DNA of 64,000 bases, taken from Brachionus manjavacas. Lineage: Eukaryota; Rotifera; Eurotatoria; Ploima; Brachionidae. The position numbers and the translations under genes were made by a program. Below, in pieces: positions 39,860-51,929 of the stretch. The notes beneath the pieces were generated by a model. The model saw nothing but the letters and a program-made list of their open reading frames with translations. It had not been told where the DNA came from and searched no databases. The stretch lies in NCBI GenBank assembly GCA_019054805.1, contig JAHQIY010000011.1, positions 2,981,001 to 3,045,000 on the forward strand, written 5' to 3'. Positions within the stretch are counted from its first letter, which is position 1. Every line of letters begins with the position of its first letter.

Positions 39860-39950
39860 GTGATGTTGGTTATGTACTGCTTGATTAACCAATGTCCGTA
39901 TTTGGTTAACCTATAATCTGGTTAGCCATTATTTGGTTAAAATTAAAAAT
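39860..39950. repeat. GGTTAACC-type motif island
   Basis: TTGGTTATG, TTGATTAACCAA, TTTGGTTAACC, TCTGGTTAGCC and TTTGGTTAAAA occur within 90 bp after GTGATGTTGG. This looks like a transposon end with subterminal repeats. Confidence 0.5.
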
Positions 39951-40043
39951 TATGTTAAAATATGAATTGGTAAATTTTGGTTTCGGTTTAAGTTATTCAA
40001 TTAAATTCTTATTTAATAAAAAAAAATAATTCATTTAAGTAAT

Positions 40044-41438
40044 TTATTTAAAAGGATTCTTCAAGAATAAATTAAAAAAAAAAACTATAATAAATTGTTT
40101 AATTAAATATTTCCCACAGCTTTTCTTTAATGAATGGGGCTTTATGATTCCCATTTTACTAGCACTTTCAATTAGTTCATTAAATGTTTTCGATTTAAAA
40201 AGATCAATAAGAAAATTTTTAGCCTTTTTGATAGTAAAATTACGTTCATTTCGGTTTACGAACTCGAATTCTTTACAAAAAGGGTGTAGGAAAGTTGATG
40301 CTATTAATAAATCATTTGATTCGAGATCATACATATTACAGTAGTGATCATAAGACTGTTTTAAAGCAGCTTTTAAATCTTTGCTTAACATAATATCATC
40401 TTCCTTTACCACTAATTTTGTTTCAATAAATTTTAATCCAGGTATTATCATACTAGTAGTCACATAAGTTTCTCCACTCATTGTTTCACTTAACTTATTA
40501 AATGGACCCAAACATTTTAAAGTTAGAGAAAGAATCTCTAACTCTTCTTGATTTAATAAACTTAAAGCAAGATGTCTATATTCTGGTAAGTGGAAAATTG
40601 CGTCAATGTAATTATGAAGTTTTAAGATACGGTTTAGCATTAAATAAGTAGAATGCCATCTTGTTGAAAAATCTTGAGTGAGCATTAAAACATTTTCAGA
40701 ATTTTTTTGATATTTTTCTAATAGACATTTAAGCTGGAAAGAATGATTAAATGAGGTCACTATAGATCGTGATATTGACATTATTATGGCCAATTGTTTA
40801 AAACTAAAATTTGAATCATTTTCATCGAGCTCATCTTATTGGCTATGTTGGAAAGAGTTACAGTTATTCAATACTTTTTTTACAATTAGCTGGAGTACAT
40901 ATCCCATGCAACGGAAAGGAAGACAACCAATTTCTTCTTTCATAAGTCTAGATGCTTTAACTACCGTACTGTTGTTATCTATAACAATTCCAAAAACTTT
41001 TTCCCTAAATCCATACTCACTCAAAATCTCAAACACAATTTCTTTTATATCTTCGGCACGGTGTCTTTCAGTCATACATTTAAAACCCAAAGCAAAAGAT
41101 CTGAATGCAAAGTTTTCTAGATAATGTCCTGTAATGGAAAGATACGTATAATTCTGAAATGATGTCCAGCTTTCATTTGTTAAACTTATAAACTGAATTG
41201 ATTTTAGAATATTCCAAAGTTTATTTTTTTGAATAGAATAAACATCATTCATTGTTGATTTTATTCGAACATTAGTAGGAATTACATAGTCCTTGTTTAG
41301 CAAGTGACAAAACTGTATGAAATATTTGTTTGTAAGAATACTAAATGGCAAAAAAGCGAAAATAATGAAAAAGAGAAGAATCGTATCAGTTTTCGTTAAA
41401 TTTTCTTCTCCTAATTTTCTTTTTTTTTTTGGCAACAA
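40044..41438 (-). pseudogene. hAT transposase, broken by one stop codon
   Basis: Two open pieces (41438-40836 and 40793-40044) are in the same frame and separated by a single TAA (40838-40836), with coding-like DELDENDSNFSFKQLAIIM between. Features: ISLTNESWTSFQNYTYLSIT (first catalytic position, Asp replaced by Glu), GIVIDNNSTVVKAS (second Asp), CLPFRCMGYVLQLIVKK, and TQDFSTRWHSTYLMLNRI typical of hAT. The C-terminal dimerisation motif is missing or diverged. Upstream to about 41600, weak remains of an N-terminal DNA-binding region appear in other frames. Inactive copy. Confidence 0.82.
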
Positions 41439-42242
41439 TATTTCATGAATTGACTCTAAATGTAAGTCTAAATTTGTCTTTGACGTCGATGCTGAAAAAA
41501 CTTTTCTATTTCTATTTTTTCGTACTTAATGCATTGAAGAACTTTATAAACTTGATTACGATCTGTTTTTTCAGCTTGCTTTAAAAATGAGTTTGTGTTT
41601 AGGTCAAGATAATTCCCACAATTTAAACTAATTTCAAACCCTTAGTTTTCATTTGCTGTATCAGAATTTGTTAAGGAAATTGCTAAATTTTGCTGGCTAT
41701 GTTCACTTGCACTTGAATACGAATCAAGAATTGTTCTTGGACAAGATGGAGCTGATAATGTCCTGTTCATTTTTTGCCTTGTTATCTTATTTGGTTTATG
41801 ATGAATCATAAATTATGATTCATTTTATTGAAAAGTAATTTCTTAAAAAAAATAATTAGAAATTTCAGAATTTTGAAGAAAGTTTGAAAGCATTGTTCAG
41901 ATTTAAGTAGCTTTGTTGTTTTACTCAAATAAATTGTTTAATTTTTTTTGACTAGGAGGAAAAGTCCGACACAATTATGTTGAAGACTAAACCAGTCAAT
42001 TCGCTATGACTAAAAATAACTCAGTACAGATTTTTTAAGCTAACGAGTAGGCTTGGAAAATTAATTCACGACAAAAAAACAGATACAAATTAGATAGAAT
42101 TGTTAATAAACAAAGGGACTGAAAAAAAATTACTAGAAAAGAAGATGAGCGCCTCCCTATCTACTAGGATAGAAAGAAACATTCATTATTATTAAAATCA
42201 ATGATTTTTCCGTTTTTATATATTGTAATTTCTTAACGCGAA

Positions 42243-42300
42243 AAACCCTATACGAATCGGCACATGGAACGTGAGAACCATGTGGGAAACAAACAACAAC
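42243..42300 (+). mobile_element. RTE-like LINE endonuclease scrap
   Basis: The frame NPIRIGTWNVRTMWETNNN matches the very conserved beginning of RTE/craniate-type LINE endonucleases. Nothing else of the element is visible here. Confidence 0.55.
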
Positions 42301-42604
42301 ATATATTGTAATATTTCTGGGTCTAATGGTAGGCTTTTACTCTCCAGTTAGACTTTCAAGTCCTATTTTGGACTCGAGGGTTTCGGATAACACACAATAA
42401 AGTTTTTTATTAACTTTATTGGGACACGAGGTCCAAATCCAAAACCAAAACAATAACAAAATTAAATAATATCAATCAACAAAAACTCTTTTTCTAAAAG
42501 CTGAAAGACATATATATATAAAACAAAACAACAATTTGAGCAAAACTGACTTGCTTTTTTCTTGGACGTCTACAATATATTATAAGCAAGAAAAACATAA
42601 ATCT

Positions 42605-42850
42605 CCTGGATACTGTACAGTGGAGAGCTACCAAACTAGTTCCGAGAATTAAGAACTGGACTGGACTCATAATTTCCTTCTTACTTTTGACTGTTTAAAA
42701 TGTCTTTTGACTCTAAAAACTTATACGTTCTTTATCTATAATTATTGTTATTATATAGCGCACTGTGCTACCATATGCGTGGGCCACCTCCAAGCTTACT
42801 TGCCGTGAAGTTTTATTTTTATTATAATTATTATACAACTCAGTATTGGA
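42605..42850 (+). mobile_element. CR1-like LINE 3' fragment
   Basis: LDTVQWRATKLVPRIKNW matches the QRRATKLVP block of CR1-like ORF2. The fragment ends in ATT-type repeats at about 42815-42835, as in the other CR1-like copies. Confidence 0.65.
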
Positions 42851-43254
42851 AAACAGTTTGCAAATTGAAAGAATTTAAATCACTCCTTCAAAATTAAAAA
42901 CTTATTATCAATTTAATCAATTTTAATTAATAAGTTTTTAAACAAAGGAGATTTTTCTAGTTTCTTAGATTTAGCTAAATTAAAAAAATTTGAGATTTTA
43001 AATATTTGAATTAACTTGAAAATAGCGGTGTCGGTAGTCTACATTAGTAAACTTAAATGGAAAAGATTACCATTTACTTTCTTGAATTATTTCTATTTAA
43101 TTTAAAAAAAAGAATTAAAGTACATTTTAGATTCAGAGCTAAAACTACAAATTCAACAAAAGCAATTAATTGAAATGATTTTTTAATGATCAATATTTGT
43201 TTTTTAAAAGTAAAGTTGATGTAAAAAAATATCATTTATTATTATTTAGTACCA

Positions 43255-43320
43255 AGTAGTTATTTATTCATTTATTTATTTCAATGAACGGCTTAAAGGC
43301 GGTGTAAAAAATTAAAATTT
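43255..43320 (-). mobile_element. Probable LINE or SINE tail
   Basis: The minus strand reads CCGCCTTTAAGCCGTTCATT followed by (AAAT)n. The same GAACGGCTTA element occurs in the short retroposon at 461-606. Confidence 0.4.
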
Positions 43321-44960
43321 AAAGAAAAAAAAATGAGTCAAAATACAAAGTGCAAAAAAAAAGACAAAGTATAAGTGTTATTTAAGAATGAAAAAATAAA
43401 ATAATTCAAAATTTTATTTTTTTCTAATTTCACCAATTATTAATAATATATACAGTAAATCATTTCCTGAAATTGACTAATAGTAAAATTTAAAAACTTT
43501 ATTTGGATATCAAAAAATGTTCAAATGCTTAAATATTGAAAAATTAGTTTTAATTTTAGCATTGTGAAATTCAGTTCAAATTTTATCTATAGATTTCAGC
43601 AATTCAAAAGCAATCAAAGGTTTGTTAAAAAAAATTAAGATGTTAATTAACATTTTAGTTTCAAAATTGGTAAATTAATTTTTTTTCAGTAAAGAAAAAC
43701 AAATAAAAATTTTTTTGATAGAAAATTCTGAGTTAATCTGTGGTAATATTAATGGCGTTTGTTATTTCATTGACTATGATAACTAATTTTCCACAAATTT
43801 TTTTTTTTTAATCCAATATCACCAAACGTGTCGAATCGATGTACAAAAGAATGTATTGAGTCCCAATTAAATCCAAATCCAAATTTTTAATCTACAAATC
43901 TCACTTTCTAGATTATCAAAATACTTTTCTAAATCATACAATTTGTCTCTCGTTGTACCACAGAAGCAGCCGTATTAGGCTCTGAAAAATAATAAAAATC
44001 AAATTTATTTTCTTTCTTTTATTTTGGAGGTGAATCAGTTGATTTTTAGTTTTTCAAACTAAAAATATGTTTAATCTATAATTTTAATACAAATTAGAAA
44101 AATTATTATAAATAATATCCGCTATTCAAAAAAAGCAATTGTTTTTTTATTAATTTTAGTTAAAAAATTAAAAATCGCCAATTTTAATAATCCATTATGT
44201 TAAAATTTTACCGGCTAATTACATAATTGTCAGCACAAATTACTCTCTTAAGTTTTAATTAGAGAAAAAATTTTTTAGGACAAAAATTTCATTAAATAAT
44301 TTCATTTAATTCATTAAAAGATTGAATTATTTAATAGAATTTGAAATTTTTTGAATTGGAATAAAAAAAATTTTAAATGTTAAAATTTTTTTTTGTAAAA
44401 ATTAATTTTTGATAAAAATTAATCTTTCTATAAATTTAAAAATTTTGTGTTGAGCATTTTTATTGTGTGTAGGATATTATTAAGCATATTTAATTTATAA
44501 TAAATTTTTTTATTTTTAAATAAAATTTTTAAATTTACTTTTTTAGAGCTAAAGCAAATAATGAAAAATAAAGAAACATTTACTTAAGTTTCAAGCTTTG
44601 AGAAAAATTTCTTTTCTTTACTTGATTAAGTTCGCTTTAGCAAAGTTAAGTGCTCATCTCTAAAAGTAAAAGACGTTATTGTGAATTTTAGAAGCTCTTT
44701 ACAAAAAAGTTTCAAATTTGGAAAAATTTTTTTAAAATTTCTAAACAAATTTTAATAAATCAAAACATTAATTTCAAATTTTAAAAAATTGTTTTCCAAA
44801 ATTAAAGTTAACTTTTAGTCACCATTGATTTTTTTAAAATTAAGTTCTTTCAAATATTCACAAGCGTCTGAATAAAAAACTTAGATGCTAAAACTAGCTT
44901 TTAAAATTTTTGGATTACATTTTTCAAAATTCTAACTTAGAAAAAATTCGATTCTTAGTG
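43321..44960. other. Intergenic AT-rich stretch upstream of the NDRG-like gene
   Basis: No gene or defensible regulatory site seen. Confidence 0.45.
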
Positions 44961-46009
44961 ATGAATCACAGAACAGAGCTTAGAGATGGTTCATTCGCAT
45001 GTAAATCTGTCAAGTTGAACTTAAGCTTCCAAGTGCATGTTCTGGACGAGACTAGATCTTCTAATCACAAATGTTTTGTAATGACAATACATGATTTAGG
45101 ATCTAGCCGTAAGCTATTTGACCTTAAACGCTGATCTTTATCTAATAAACTCTTAAAGACACTCAATTTGAAAAATTGATCAATTCTTCAATAATGGACG
45201 GCATGAGACAACACATTATTTGGCTAAATGTTAGTTTGCCTGGTCAAGAACCAGACGCAGAGACCCTGAATATTAAAAAATACCCAAGTCTTGTTGAGCT
45301 GGGCCAAGAATTAGTCTGCATATTAGATGAGCTAAAGATTCAACGCGTAATTTGCATGGGTGTTGGTGTAGGAGCAAATATAAGCGCTTATTTTTCCCTA
45401 AAGAATCCTGATCGTTGCTTGGGTTTGGTCATCTTGGAACCAATTTCTTCATCTGCTGGTTTTTTTGAGTCAATTAGATACCGATTTAGCAATCACAGAA
45501 ACAGAAAGAGTTCTAATCAGAACGATTTTTTCATCGAGATGGATAAGAGTGTGGAATGCTTGTTTAGTGAAAATCAAAATCGAAAAAATATTGAGCTCTT
45601 TGCAGAGTCTTTTTTCAAGTAGAATTTTTAAAATTAAAAAAAAAAAATTAAAAAAATTTAAAGTCGATCAAGCTTGAATAGTAAGCTGGTAGATTTGAAA
45701 GTAGATGCTTTAATTGTGGTTGGCAAACAGTCTCCTTTGTATGCTGAGACAAAAAAATTTTACAAAATTTTGCAAGAATTTAACAAAAAATCCCTGCATC
45801 GCTTGGTCAATTCACCACTTTTGGAGATTGAAAACTGTCAGGATATTCTGAGAGAATGCCCGCATAGAATTTCTACTAGTATGTTATATTTTCTTCAGGG
45901 AATTGGCTTGCTGTCAACTGTTTCATTGCAAAAAACGCCATTTAGTCCAACAACAACTTCAATTTCATCTGCCTTTCCTTCAACTAAAAGTTTAATTAGT
46001 CCTGTTTAA
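44961..46009 (+). CDS. NDRG-family protein A (three exons)
   Basis: Exons 44961-45108, 45159-45618 and 45673-46009 (introns 50 and 54 nt, GT-AG, consistent phases) give 314 residues. Family features: FVMTIHDLGSSH at about 39-50, equal to the ILTYHDIG strand of NDRG; WLNVSLPGQEPDAETL near 71-86; CMGVGVGANISAYF at 115-128, the nucleophile elbow without the catalytic serine; DALIVVGKQSP; and a FLQGIGLL helix near the end. NDRG proteins are catalytically silent alpha/beta-hydrolase-fold proteins linked to stress, differentiation and trafficking. The start MNHRTEL aligns with MSQRSDEL of paralogue B, where an intron interrupts that stretch; A lacks it. The Ser/Thr-rich tail is shorter than in vertebrates. 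AATAAA at 46081. Confidence 0.85.
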
Positions 46010-46080
46010 ATTAATTTGAAATATTGTTAGTTTTTTTATTTTTTTCATAATACTTGGACTTATTGTAATTGTAATTTTTT

Positions 46081-46086
46081 AATAAA
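46081..46086 (+). promoter_or_regulatory. Polyadenylation signal AATAAA of NDRG-like A
   Basis: AATAAA lies 72 bases after the stop, consistent with a short 3' UTR. Confidence 0.45.
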
Positions 46087-46734
46087 ATTCATTAACTTTT
46101 TTTCTTATAGACATTTTTTTTATTTTTTTTTAAAGATACTTTATTTATTTCCAAATAAATGTTTTAAAAAGTCAAAAAATCAACAATAATTTTAATTAAT
46201 CTAAAATGCTTAGTTCGGCAAAAAAATTCTGTAAAAAGTTAACGAATAATTATTTTTAAGTCTAAGTAAAATTAATTTAAGTCAAAGTTATGACTTGATT
46301 TTTTGCTTTAGCAGAGTTTTTATTAGATTATTTTTTTTTTTTTTTAAATTATTAGCGGTCAAAATTACCAGATTAGATTTTCTTAATTGAGCTAAAATCG
46401 ATGACGTCATGAATGTTTCATCTATGATTCATTTTTTATGCATTAAAATTTTTTTTTATTATACCAAGGAAGTTTTCATGTTTTTCTCTTCAGAACATTA
46501 AAAAATTACCAAATCATAAAAAACTTAATCTTCATCTTAGCTTCATTCTTGAATCATCTTTTTAATTTTGGTTGAATTTTTCGGATTAAAGCCAAGAAAA
46601 GATTTATGGGGAGCCATTCTTTTTGTCGAAAATTCTTGATTCAATAATCAAAAAATATTTTATCGAAAATAAATGTGAGAAAATCATTATATTAAAAAAT
46701 AGATAAAAATAGTGCCGATTTCACACGTGAATAT
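46087..46734. other. Intergenic AT-rich stretch, no gene seen
   Basis: Nothing recognised apart from AAGTCAAAGTT-like motifs at about 46259-46300. Confidence 0.4.
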
Positions 46735-46840
46735 CTGGCAGAGTTGATCAAAAGTCAAAGTCAAGTCTGGACTTTGAGTCAAATTAATGAGTCAAAATAT
46801 GAGTAAAATTTTTGTTTTCAAGTTAACTTTACTTTTCAAC
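46735..46840. repeat. AAGTC motif island and left 50-bp direct repeat
   Basis: CAGAGTTGATCAAAAGTCAA, TCAAGTC and GAGTCAAA motifs lead into a 50-bp sequence (46791-46840, starting GTCAAAATATGAGT) repeated almost exactly at 49308-49357. Confidence 0.65.
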
Positions 46841-46924
46841 TGATATCTTCATTTTCCATTTAAAAAGCCATTGTTCTAGTTCGTTGGTGAATTTGTTTAT
46901 CTTATTTTCTTGATTCCCCTTTTT

Positions 46925-47440
46925 TTTAAATTATTTAATAGAATAATTTTGGAGAGGAACTCCACAAGCTTATCTGAGCGGTAAAAGCCCATCTTTTCAG
47001 CATGCATTCTTTAAAGATTAAATAAAATAATTAAAATTATAAATGAAAGAATTGTAGAAAAACGAATAAAATAATGAAAAAAAATAAATAGTAATTATCT
47101 GGTTAATTCCTAATAAAAAAATTTGGAGTGTTTTGTTTTTTCAGTAATTGAAAAAAAGTTTATTCATTCGTTCTTTAACTTGGTTAATTTTAAGGCTTTG
47201 GTGTATGTGTAAAATTGATGGCTTGAGTGGAAAGAACTTTATGTGTCTAAGTATTTTGTTCTGTATTTTTTGCAATCTTGATTTGAAACTCGGCGATCCA
47301 ACTAGCTAGATCACAAAGCTGTAGTCGAAAATTGATCGGAATATAGATTTGAAAATTAAAAGCCTTAACCCTGTGCTGTTTGTGAATTTTAGACCTTTGA
47401 TTTTACTAATGCTGTTAATTTTAATTGCTATTCTTTTTTT
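46925..47440 (-). mobile_element. Jockey-like LINE, C-terminal part and 3' end
   Basis: The minus strand encodes INSISKIKGLKFTNSTGLRL, IFKSIFRSIFDYSFVI, a stop, then SRLQKIQNKILRHIKFFPL and HQSLKINQVKERMNKLFF, the C-terminal pattern of Jockey-type ORF2. It resembles the fragment at 51930-52198. The 3' end contains GGAACTCCACAAGCTTATCT in plus orientation. Confidence 0.75.
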
Positions 47441-48610
47441 TATGTAGTAGTAGTAGTAGTAGTAGTAGTAGTTTTGACTGTAGCTGGCTAGCCAGCGAGT
47501 ATGCTGATAAGGCACACTATGACAGCTGATGTGATTGATTTCTGCTCATCCAGCAATCTTTGCCTGCTTTAAAGCTGTTAACATTATGTTAGCGGTTCTG
47601 TTGAAAAAAGTTATCTCTATGTTGGAGCCTCGAAATTTCTTTGTGATATTTGAAGCAGTGACCTCTTCCTTGGATTTTGGTGACATTAAAATTGTTGCTT
47701 TTTTCAATCATTTCTATTCCATGCATGAACTTGTATAATTGAATTAGATCATCTCTTTTTCATCTTTCCACCAGATTTGAAATGTTCAAAGCCTTCAATC
47801 TGCTTTCATACGGTTTGTTTTTAATTGAAGAAACAAATTTGGTAGCTCTGCGTTGAATACTCTCAAGATTCTCACAATCCGACTTGAGAAATGGAGACCA
47901 TATAGGCACAGCAAATTCCAAATTTCAAAATAAGTGAATTCTTTGTTTTTATGACCGTAATGCATGACCACACATTTTGATGTGTTGAAAAGAAGAAGCC
48001 AATCACGAGTCCACTTGAAAATTAAATCGAAATCTGATTGAAGTTTCACTGCGCATATTTCTGATACCGTTTGCGAGAATATTTTTGTATCATCTGCATA
48101 CATTTTGACAATATTCTCTATTCCTTTTGGTAGATCATTGATATACAAAACGAACAAAAGTGGACCAATCATTGATCCTTGTGGTACACCGCTAAAAATC
48201 TCAACCCAATCCGACAAAATTTCACCTTGAACAACTCGTTGTCTTCTATTTTTCAAGAAAGCTTCAATCCATTTTAGTGTCAGACCATCAAAGCCATACG
48301 CTTTCAGTTTAGCTATCAGTCGTCTGTGCGGAACAGTATCAAATGCTTTCGCAAAATCTAGCAGAATTACATCAACAGGAATACTTTTGTCTAGACTCAT
48401 TGAGATGAAATCTAGAGTTTCCATAAGATTAGATGTACATGACTTTTTCCTGACAAATCCATGCTGTTCTTTAGATATAATATTGTTCTTATAAAGATAG
48501 CCTTCCATTTTGGTTCTTATTATGCTTTCCATTATTTTGCACGGAATTGAAGTTAAAGACACGGGACGATAATTGCTGGCCGTTGATTTATCACCTTTTT
48601 TAAACATGTG
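47440..48610 (-). mobile_element. CR1-like LINE copy with (TAC)n-type tail
   Basis: A 5'-truncated copy. It starts in the reverse transcriptase at MFKKGDKSTASNYRPVSLTS (48607) and continues to about 47750 in one frame, followed by degraded C-terminal sequence (QRRATKFV-like in another frame near 47840), the 3' UTR and a TAG repeat at 47445-47472 (TAC on the element strand). Confidence 0.85.
47795..48607 (-). pseudogene. CR1-like reverse transcriptase fragment
   Basis: The 270-codon open frame has VDVILLDFAKAFDTVPHRRL (catalytic Asp), WVEIFSGVPQGSMIGPLLF, KMYADDTKIF (YADD active site) and WTRDWLLLFNTSKCVVMHYG. It lacks the N-terminal fingers and all of the endonuclease, and its last about 50 residues are out of frame relative to the family. 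Confidence 0.85.
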
Positions 48611-49024
48611 CTTTAGGTGAGGTATGAAACTTAATTTAGAAGATTTATAATTTTTTTCGAGCCATTTACTTATACCGTCAATTAGTGATATCGGTCTAAA
48701 TAAGGATAATTCATTTTTCGGCTTATCTGTTTTTGGTATGATTACAATTATTGACGATTTCCATTTTTTTGGGACGTAGACTAATCTTAACGAAGAATTA
48801 AATATGTTATGATTCTACTTAAATAGTTGGACGGAAGGCGAATGAGTATTTTATTATCGATGTTATCTTGACCAGGGGCAGCTTTGTTTTTTAACTTCCA
48901 GAGTGCGTCTATAAATTATTACTTGCTTATGGTATTTAGTTCGTGGCTTTCTTTTTGTGTATTATTTGAGTGTGAGGTGGAATTGGAGATTGGATGAGGT
49001 TGAGTGTTAGTTCTTTCTGCGAAA
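48611..49024 (-). mobile_element. Jockey-like LINE, reverse transcriptase N-terminal part
   Basis: Minus-strand translation gives LKNKAAPGQDNIDNKILIRL, YVPKKWKSSIIVIIPKTDKP and ELSLFRPISLIDGISKWLE, the typical region before the catalytic core. With 46925-47440 it makes up one Jockey-like insertion whose middle is missing. Confidence 0.75.
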
Positions 49025-49307
49025 ATTCCCCTTTTTGATGTAAATAAAAATGATCATCTGTGAAATATAGCGAGTATTCATTATTTTTATTCATTATTTA
49101 CCTAATCAAAGGCTTTGTAATATCAAATAATAGGTAGCAGGCTTTTTTAATTCTATTAAATGACTCCACATTTTTTTATATTAAAAAGAAAAGATTATCT
49201 GAATTAAACTTTTTTATGATTTATTTGTCTTTTATTTGATTGTCCATAGAAATAGATGTTTCGATAGGGAAATACTGTTAAATAAATGGAAATTAATTAA
49301 TTATAGT

Positions 49308-49357
49308 GTCAAAATATGAGTCAAATTTTTGTTTTCAAGTTAACATTACTTTTTCAC
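49308..49357. repeat. Right copy of the 50-bp direct repeat flanking the LINE nest
   Basis: Begins GTCAAAATATGAGTCAAATT and differs from 46791-46840 at only a few positions. Confidence 0.75.
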
Positions 49358-49496
49358 ACCATTAAAAACGAATTTAGATTTGATACCCATATTATTAAAT
49401 AAAATACCTCAAATTTATTTAAATTATATAATTAAATAAAAACCAGTCATAAATAATTTATTGTTTTTCAAATAATTTTAAAAAATTTCAAAAATA

Positions 49497-50000
49497 TTGT
49501 TTAACGCCAATGTAGTTAAGTTACTGTATAACTCATTGATAATACCTCTTATTGAATTTGGAGTTAGTGTTTGGAATCAATACCTGAAAGGAGATAAGAA
49601 GGAATTAGAAAAAGTTCAACGTAGAGCAATGAAGTTGATTCCCATCTTTAAGAATCTTGAGTATGAAGAAAGATTGAATAGAATAAAACTTACATCTTTG
49701 GAAACGAGAAGAAGAAGAAGCGATTTGAATCAGTTTTTTTTAAATTGTTAGCAGATTACCAAAAAATCTTTATTTTGGAAACTAATGTTTATATTTTTAG
49801 AGAGATTTAAAAAGATCCTACATCTAGCCAACTAAAACTGGCCACTAAGTTTAATTTCAAGACTGAAAAAGAAAAGATTATTAAACAAACTGTAATGAGA
49901 TTTCTCCAAAAGAAAAGGTTGAGAGTCTCACACAGCGGTCAGTAAACCCCTTCTAAGCATCGATAGACATAAAAGATACTACCACTACTACAGCTAGAAT
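49497..50000 (+). mobile_element. CR1-like LINE C-terminal and 3' end fragment
   Basis: The open frame 49497-49751 has LLYNSLIIPLIEFGVSVWNQ, KKELEKVQRRAMKLIP and LTSLETRRRRSDLNQFF. The 3' UTR ends in TAC repeats near 49976-49992, as in the 47.4 kb copy on the other strand. Confidence 0.8.
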
Positions 50001-50430
50001 TATACCAAAGATAATATTTACTTTTTTTTTTTAAATCTAAATATTTAAAAAATTCAAGTGTGAAATAGCTTAGCAAACTTTCAAATACTTTTAACGGCTT
50101 TTGAAGGAAAAAAGTTAACTTTGAAAAATTCCTTCAACTATTGTAATTATATTTTAAGGTAGAAAAAGGTAAAATTAACTCTGAAAATCGATCTACGAAA
50201 AAATTTAACAATTGATTATCAAAAAAATATAAAAATAAAATTTATTCACTTATCGAAATTGCTTTCTAAATTTTTATGTACTACTTCTCCTTCTTAGGAG
50301 CTTAATTTTATAAAATAAATAAATAAATAAAAATTAAATTCTAAAATTTTTTTAGTAAAATGAGGTTGAGAATTTAAACATTCGACTCAGTTCAAATAAA
50401 GAGAATTTAATTATTTTTATTAAATAATAA
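50001..50430. other. Intergenic AT-rich stretch
   Basis: No gene seen. An (AAAT)n run at about 50313-50332 follows TTAGGAGCTTAATTT and could be a degraded LINE A tail. Confidence 0.35.
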
Positions 50431-50439
50431 ATCAAATCT

Positions 50440-51000
50440 AGTAGTAGTAGTAGTAATAATTATAATTGCTACGCTTTCGCGTTAAGTCCGGTTATATCCA
50501 GACCATAAGCAATAATTTAGTCTTTCAAAAGTATGTCTAAATTAGTTTTAAAAATGTTTGTTGATTTTGATTCTATAACTTTGTTTCCAAGCTGATTCCA
50601 ATCATTGACTATTCTGTTGGTGAAAAAGTTGAATCTTGGTGCACAGTTTTTGACAATTTCTCTTCTTAATCTGTAGTTGTTGCCTCTTGTTTTATTTACA
50701 CCAAAAACCTTGTCTGGTTGTTTATATCAGTTGACTTGATCGTAATTATTGAGCAACTTAAACATTTGTATTAAATCACCTCTCTTTCTTCTTGTTTTAA
50801 GTGTTGTAAGTTTTAGCCTTCTTAGTCGTTCTGGATACTCTAGATTCGATAAACCTGAGATAGAACGCGTTGCTCTTCTCTGAACCTTTTCAAGCGCATC
50901 AATGTCCTTCTTTAGGTATGGGTTCCATGCCGAAACAGCAAACTCTAAATGAGGCCGAACCAGACTCTTATACATCTTACAAATAACGTTCAATAAATAT
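50440..51000 (-). mobile_element. CR1-like LINE fragment (LINE B) with TAG/TAC tail
   Basis: The minus strand encodes MYKSLVRPHLEFAVSAWNPY, KVQRRATRSISGLSNLEYPE and LTTLKTRRKRGDLIQMFKLL, one stop at about 50729, then NCAPRFNFFTNRIVNDWNQL to about 50524. The 3' end (GGATATAACCGGACTTAACG) matches LINE B at 27556-28195, but the tail is a TAC/ATT mixture at about 50441-50468. Confidence 0.85.
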
Positions 51001-51929
51001 CTGTAGAATAATAAAATTTTCCAAGAGAAATAAGAAAAAAAAATTTTTAATTAATCTAAAGCTTTAATATTTTTGAATTCAAATTTTTAATTTTAATTTC
51101 GAAATAATTTAGATAATTCTCATTTTAATAAATTTTTCTGATTCATAATGAAAAATTTTGTTAAATAAAAATGATGTCTTAGAGATTAAGGAATTCTCTA
51201 AATTTAATTTTTTTTCTTTAAAAAGTCTAAGAAAGCTACATTTTTTCACAATAGAACTATTACAAAAATAATAAAATATTTGCAGAAAAAAGCAGACAAA
51301 TATTGTCATAAAAATGAAGGAATCTACTAACTTAGAATAAAAATCTTTGACGCTTATTATAAAAAAATACCTAAAATAAAATTTTTTTCAAATATCATTC
51401 AAAATTTGAACGAGTCGGATTTAATTATAAGACTATAAAATCAAGAAAATTAATTTTTTTAATCAAAAATCTATCTTTAAAAAAAGGTCTTGAAGCAAAT
51501 AGATACTGAATCATCAGAAAATAACTTTATTCTAATCTTACATTTTTAATTTTTCAATTTTAAATTTACTGCCCCAATTTTGCTTATATTACCAAGAATA
51601 TTAATTATTGTTTGAAAATTAAAAAATAACCAAAGTTCCCATATAATTGTATACCATGCCTAATTTGTAAGTTGTAAGAAAATTCAGTCTCTTTGTATTG
51701 CATTTGTTTTTGACATGTAAATTTTTATTTTAGAATTTTTTAACAATAATCTTTAAGTATTTTTAATCTAGGCTAACACTTTATTTCATTTTTTTTATAG
51801 TGTATGCCTGCTTTTTTCTGAAATTATCTTATTATTTTTAAAAAAAATTATTGTGTGAAAATTAGCTAGCTTTCTAGCACTTTAAACGGTTTTTTAAAGT
51901 AATCAACTAATCTTTAGAGAATTACTTAA
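51001..51929. other. Intergenic AT-rich stretch, no gene seen
   Basis: Nothing recognisable; the frames present are low-complexity. Confidence 0.45.

Larger units (their letters stand above)
46838..49290 (-). mobile_element. Three-layer nest: LINE A / Jockey-like LINE / CR1-like LINE
   Basis: LINE A pieces lie at both outer edges on the minus strand. At 49290-49025: YFPIETSIS, ESFNRIKKACYLLFDITK and EYSLYFTDDHFYLHQKGN. At 46924-46838: GNQENKINKFTNELEQWLFK and WKMKISVE. They join at the KKGN position of the LINE A protein. Between them is a Jockey-like LINE flanked by the 12-bp repeat ATTCCCCTTTTT (46913-46924 and 49025-49036). That LINE contains a CR1-like copy at about 47440-48607. LINE A is cut at both ends and has an internal deletion. 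Confidence 0.8.

Noticed and set aside
42313..42400. tRNA-like sequence (TCTAATGGTAGG then TTTCAAGTCC)
   Set aside because: Box A-like and box B-like pieces exist but no convincing cloverleaf or acceptor stem could be formed; possibly a SINE head, not reported as a gene.
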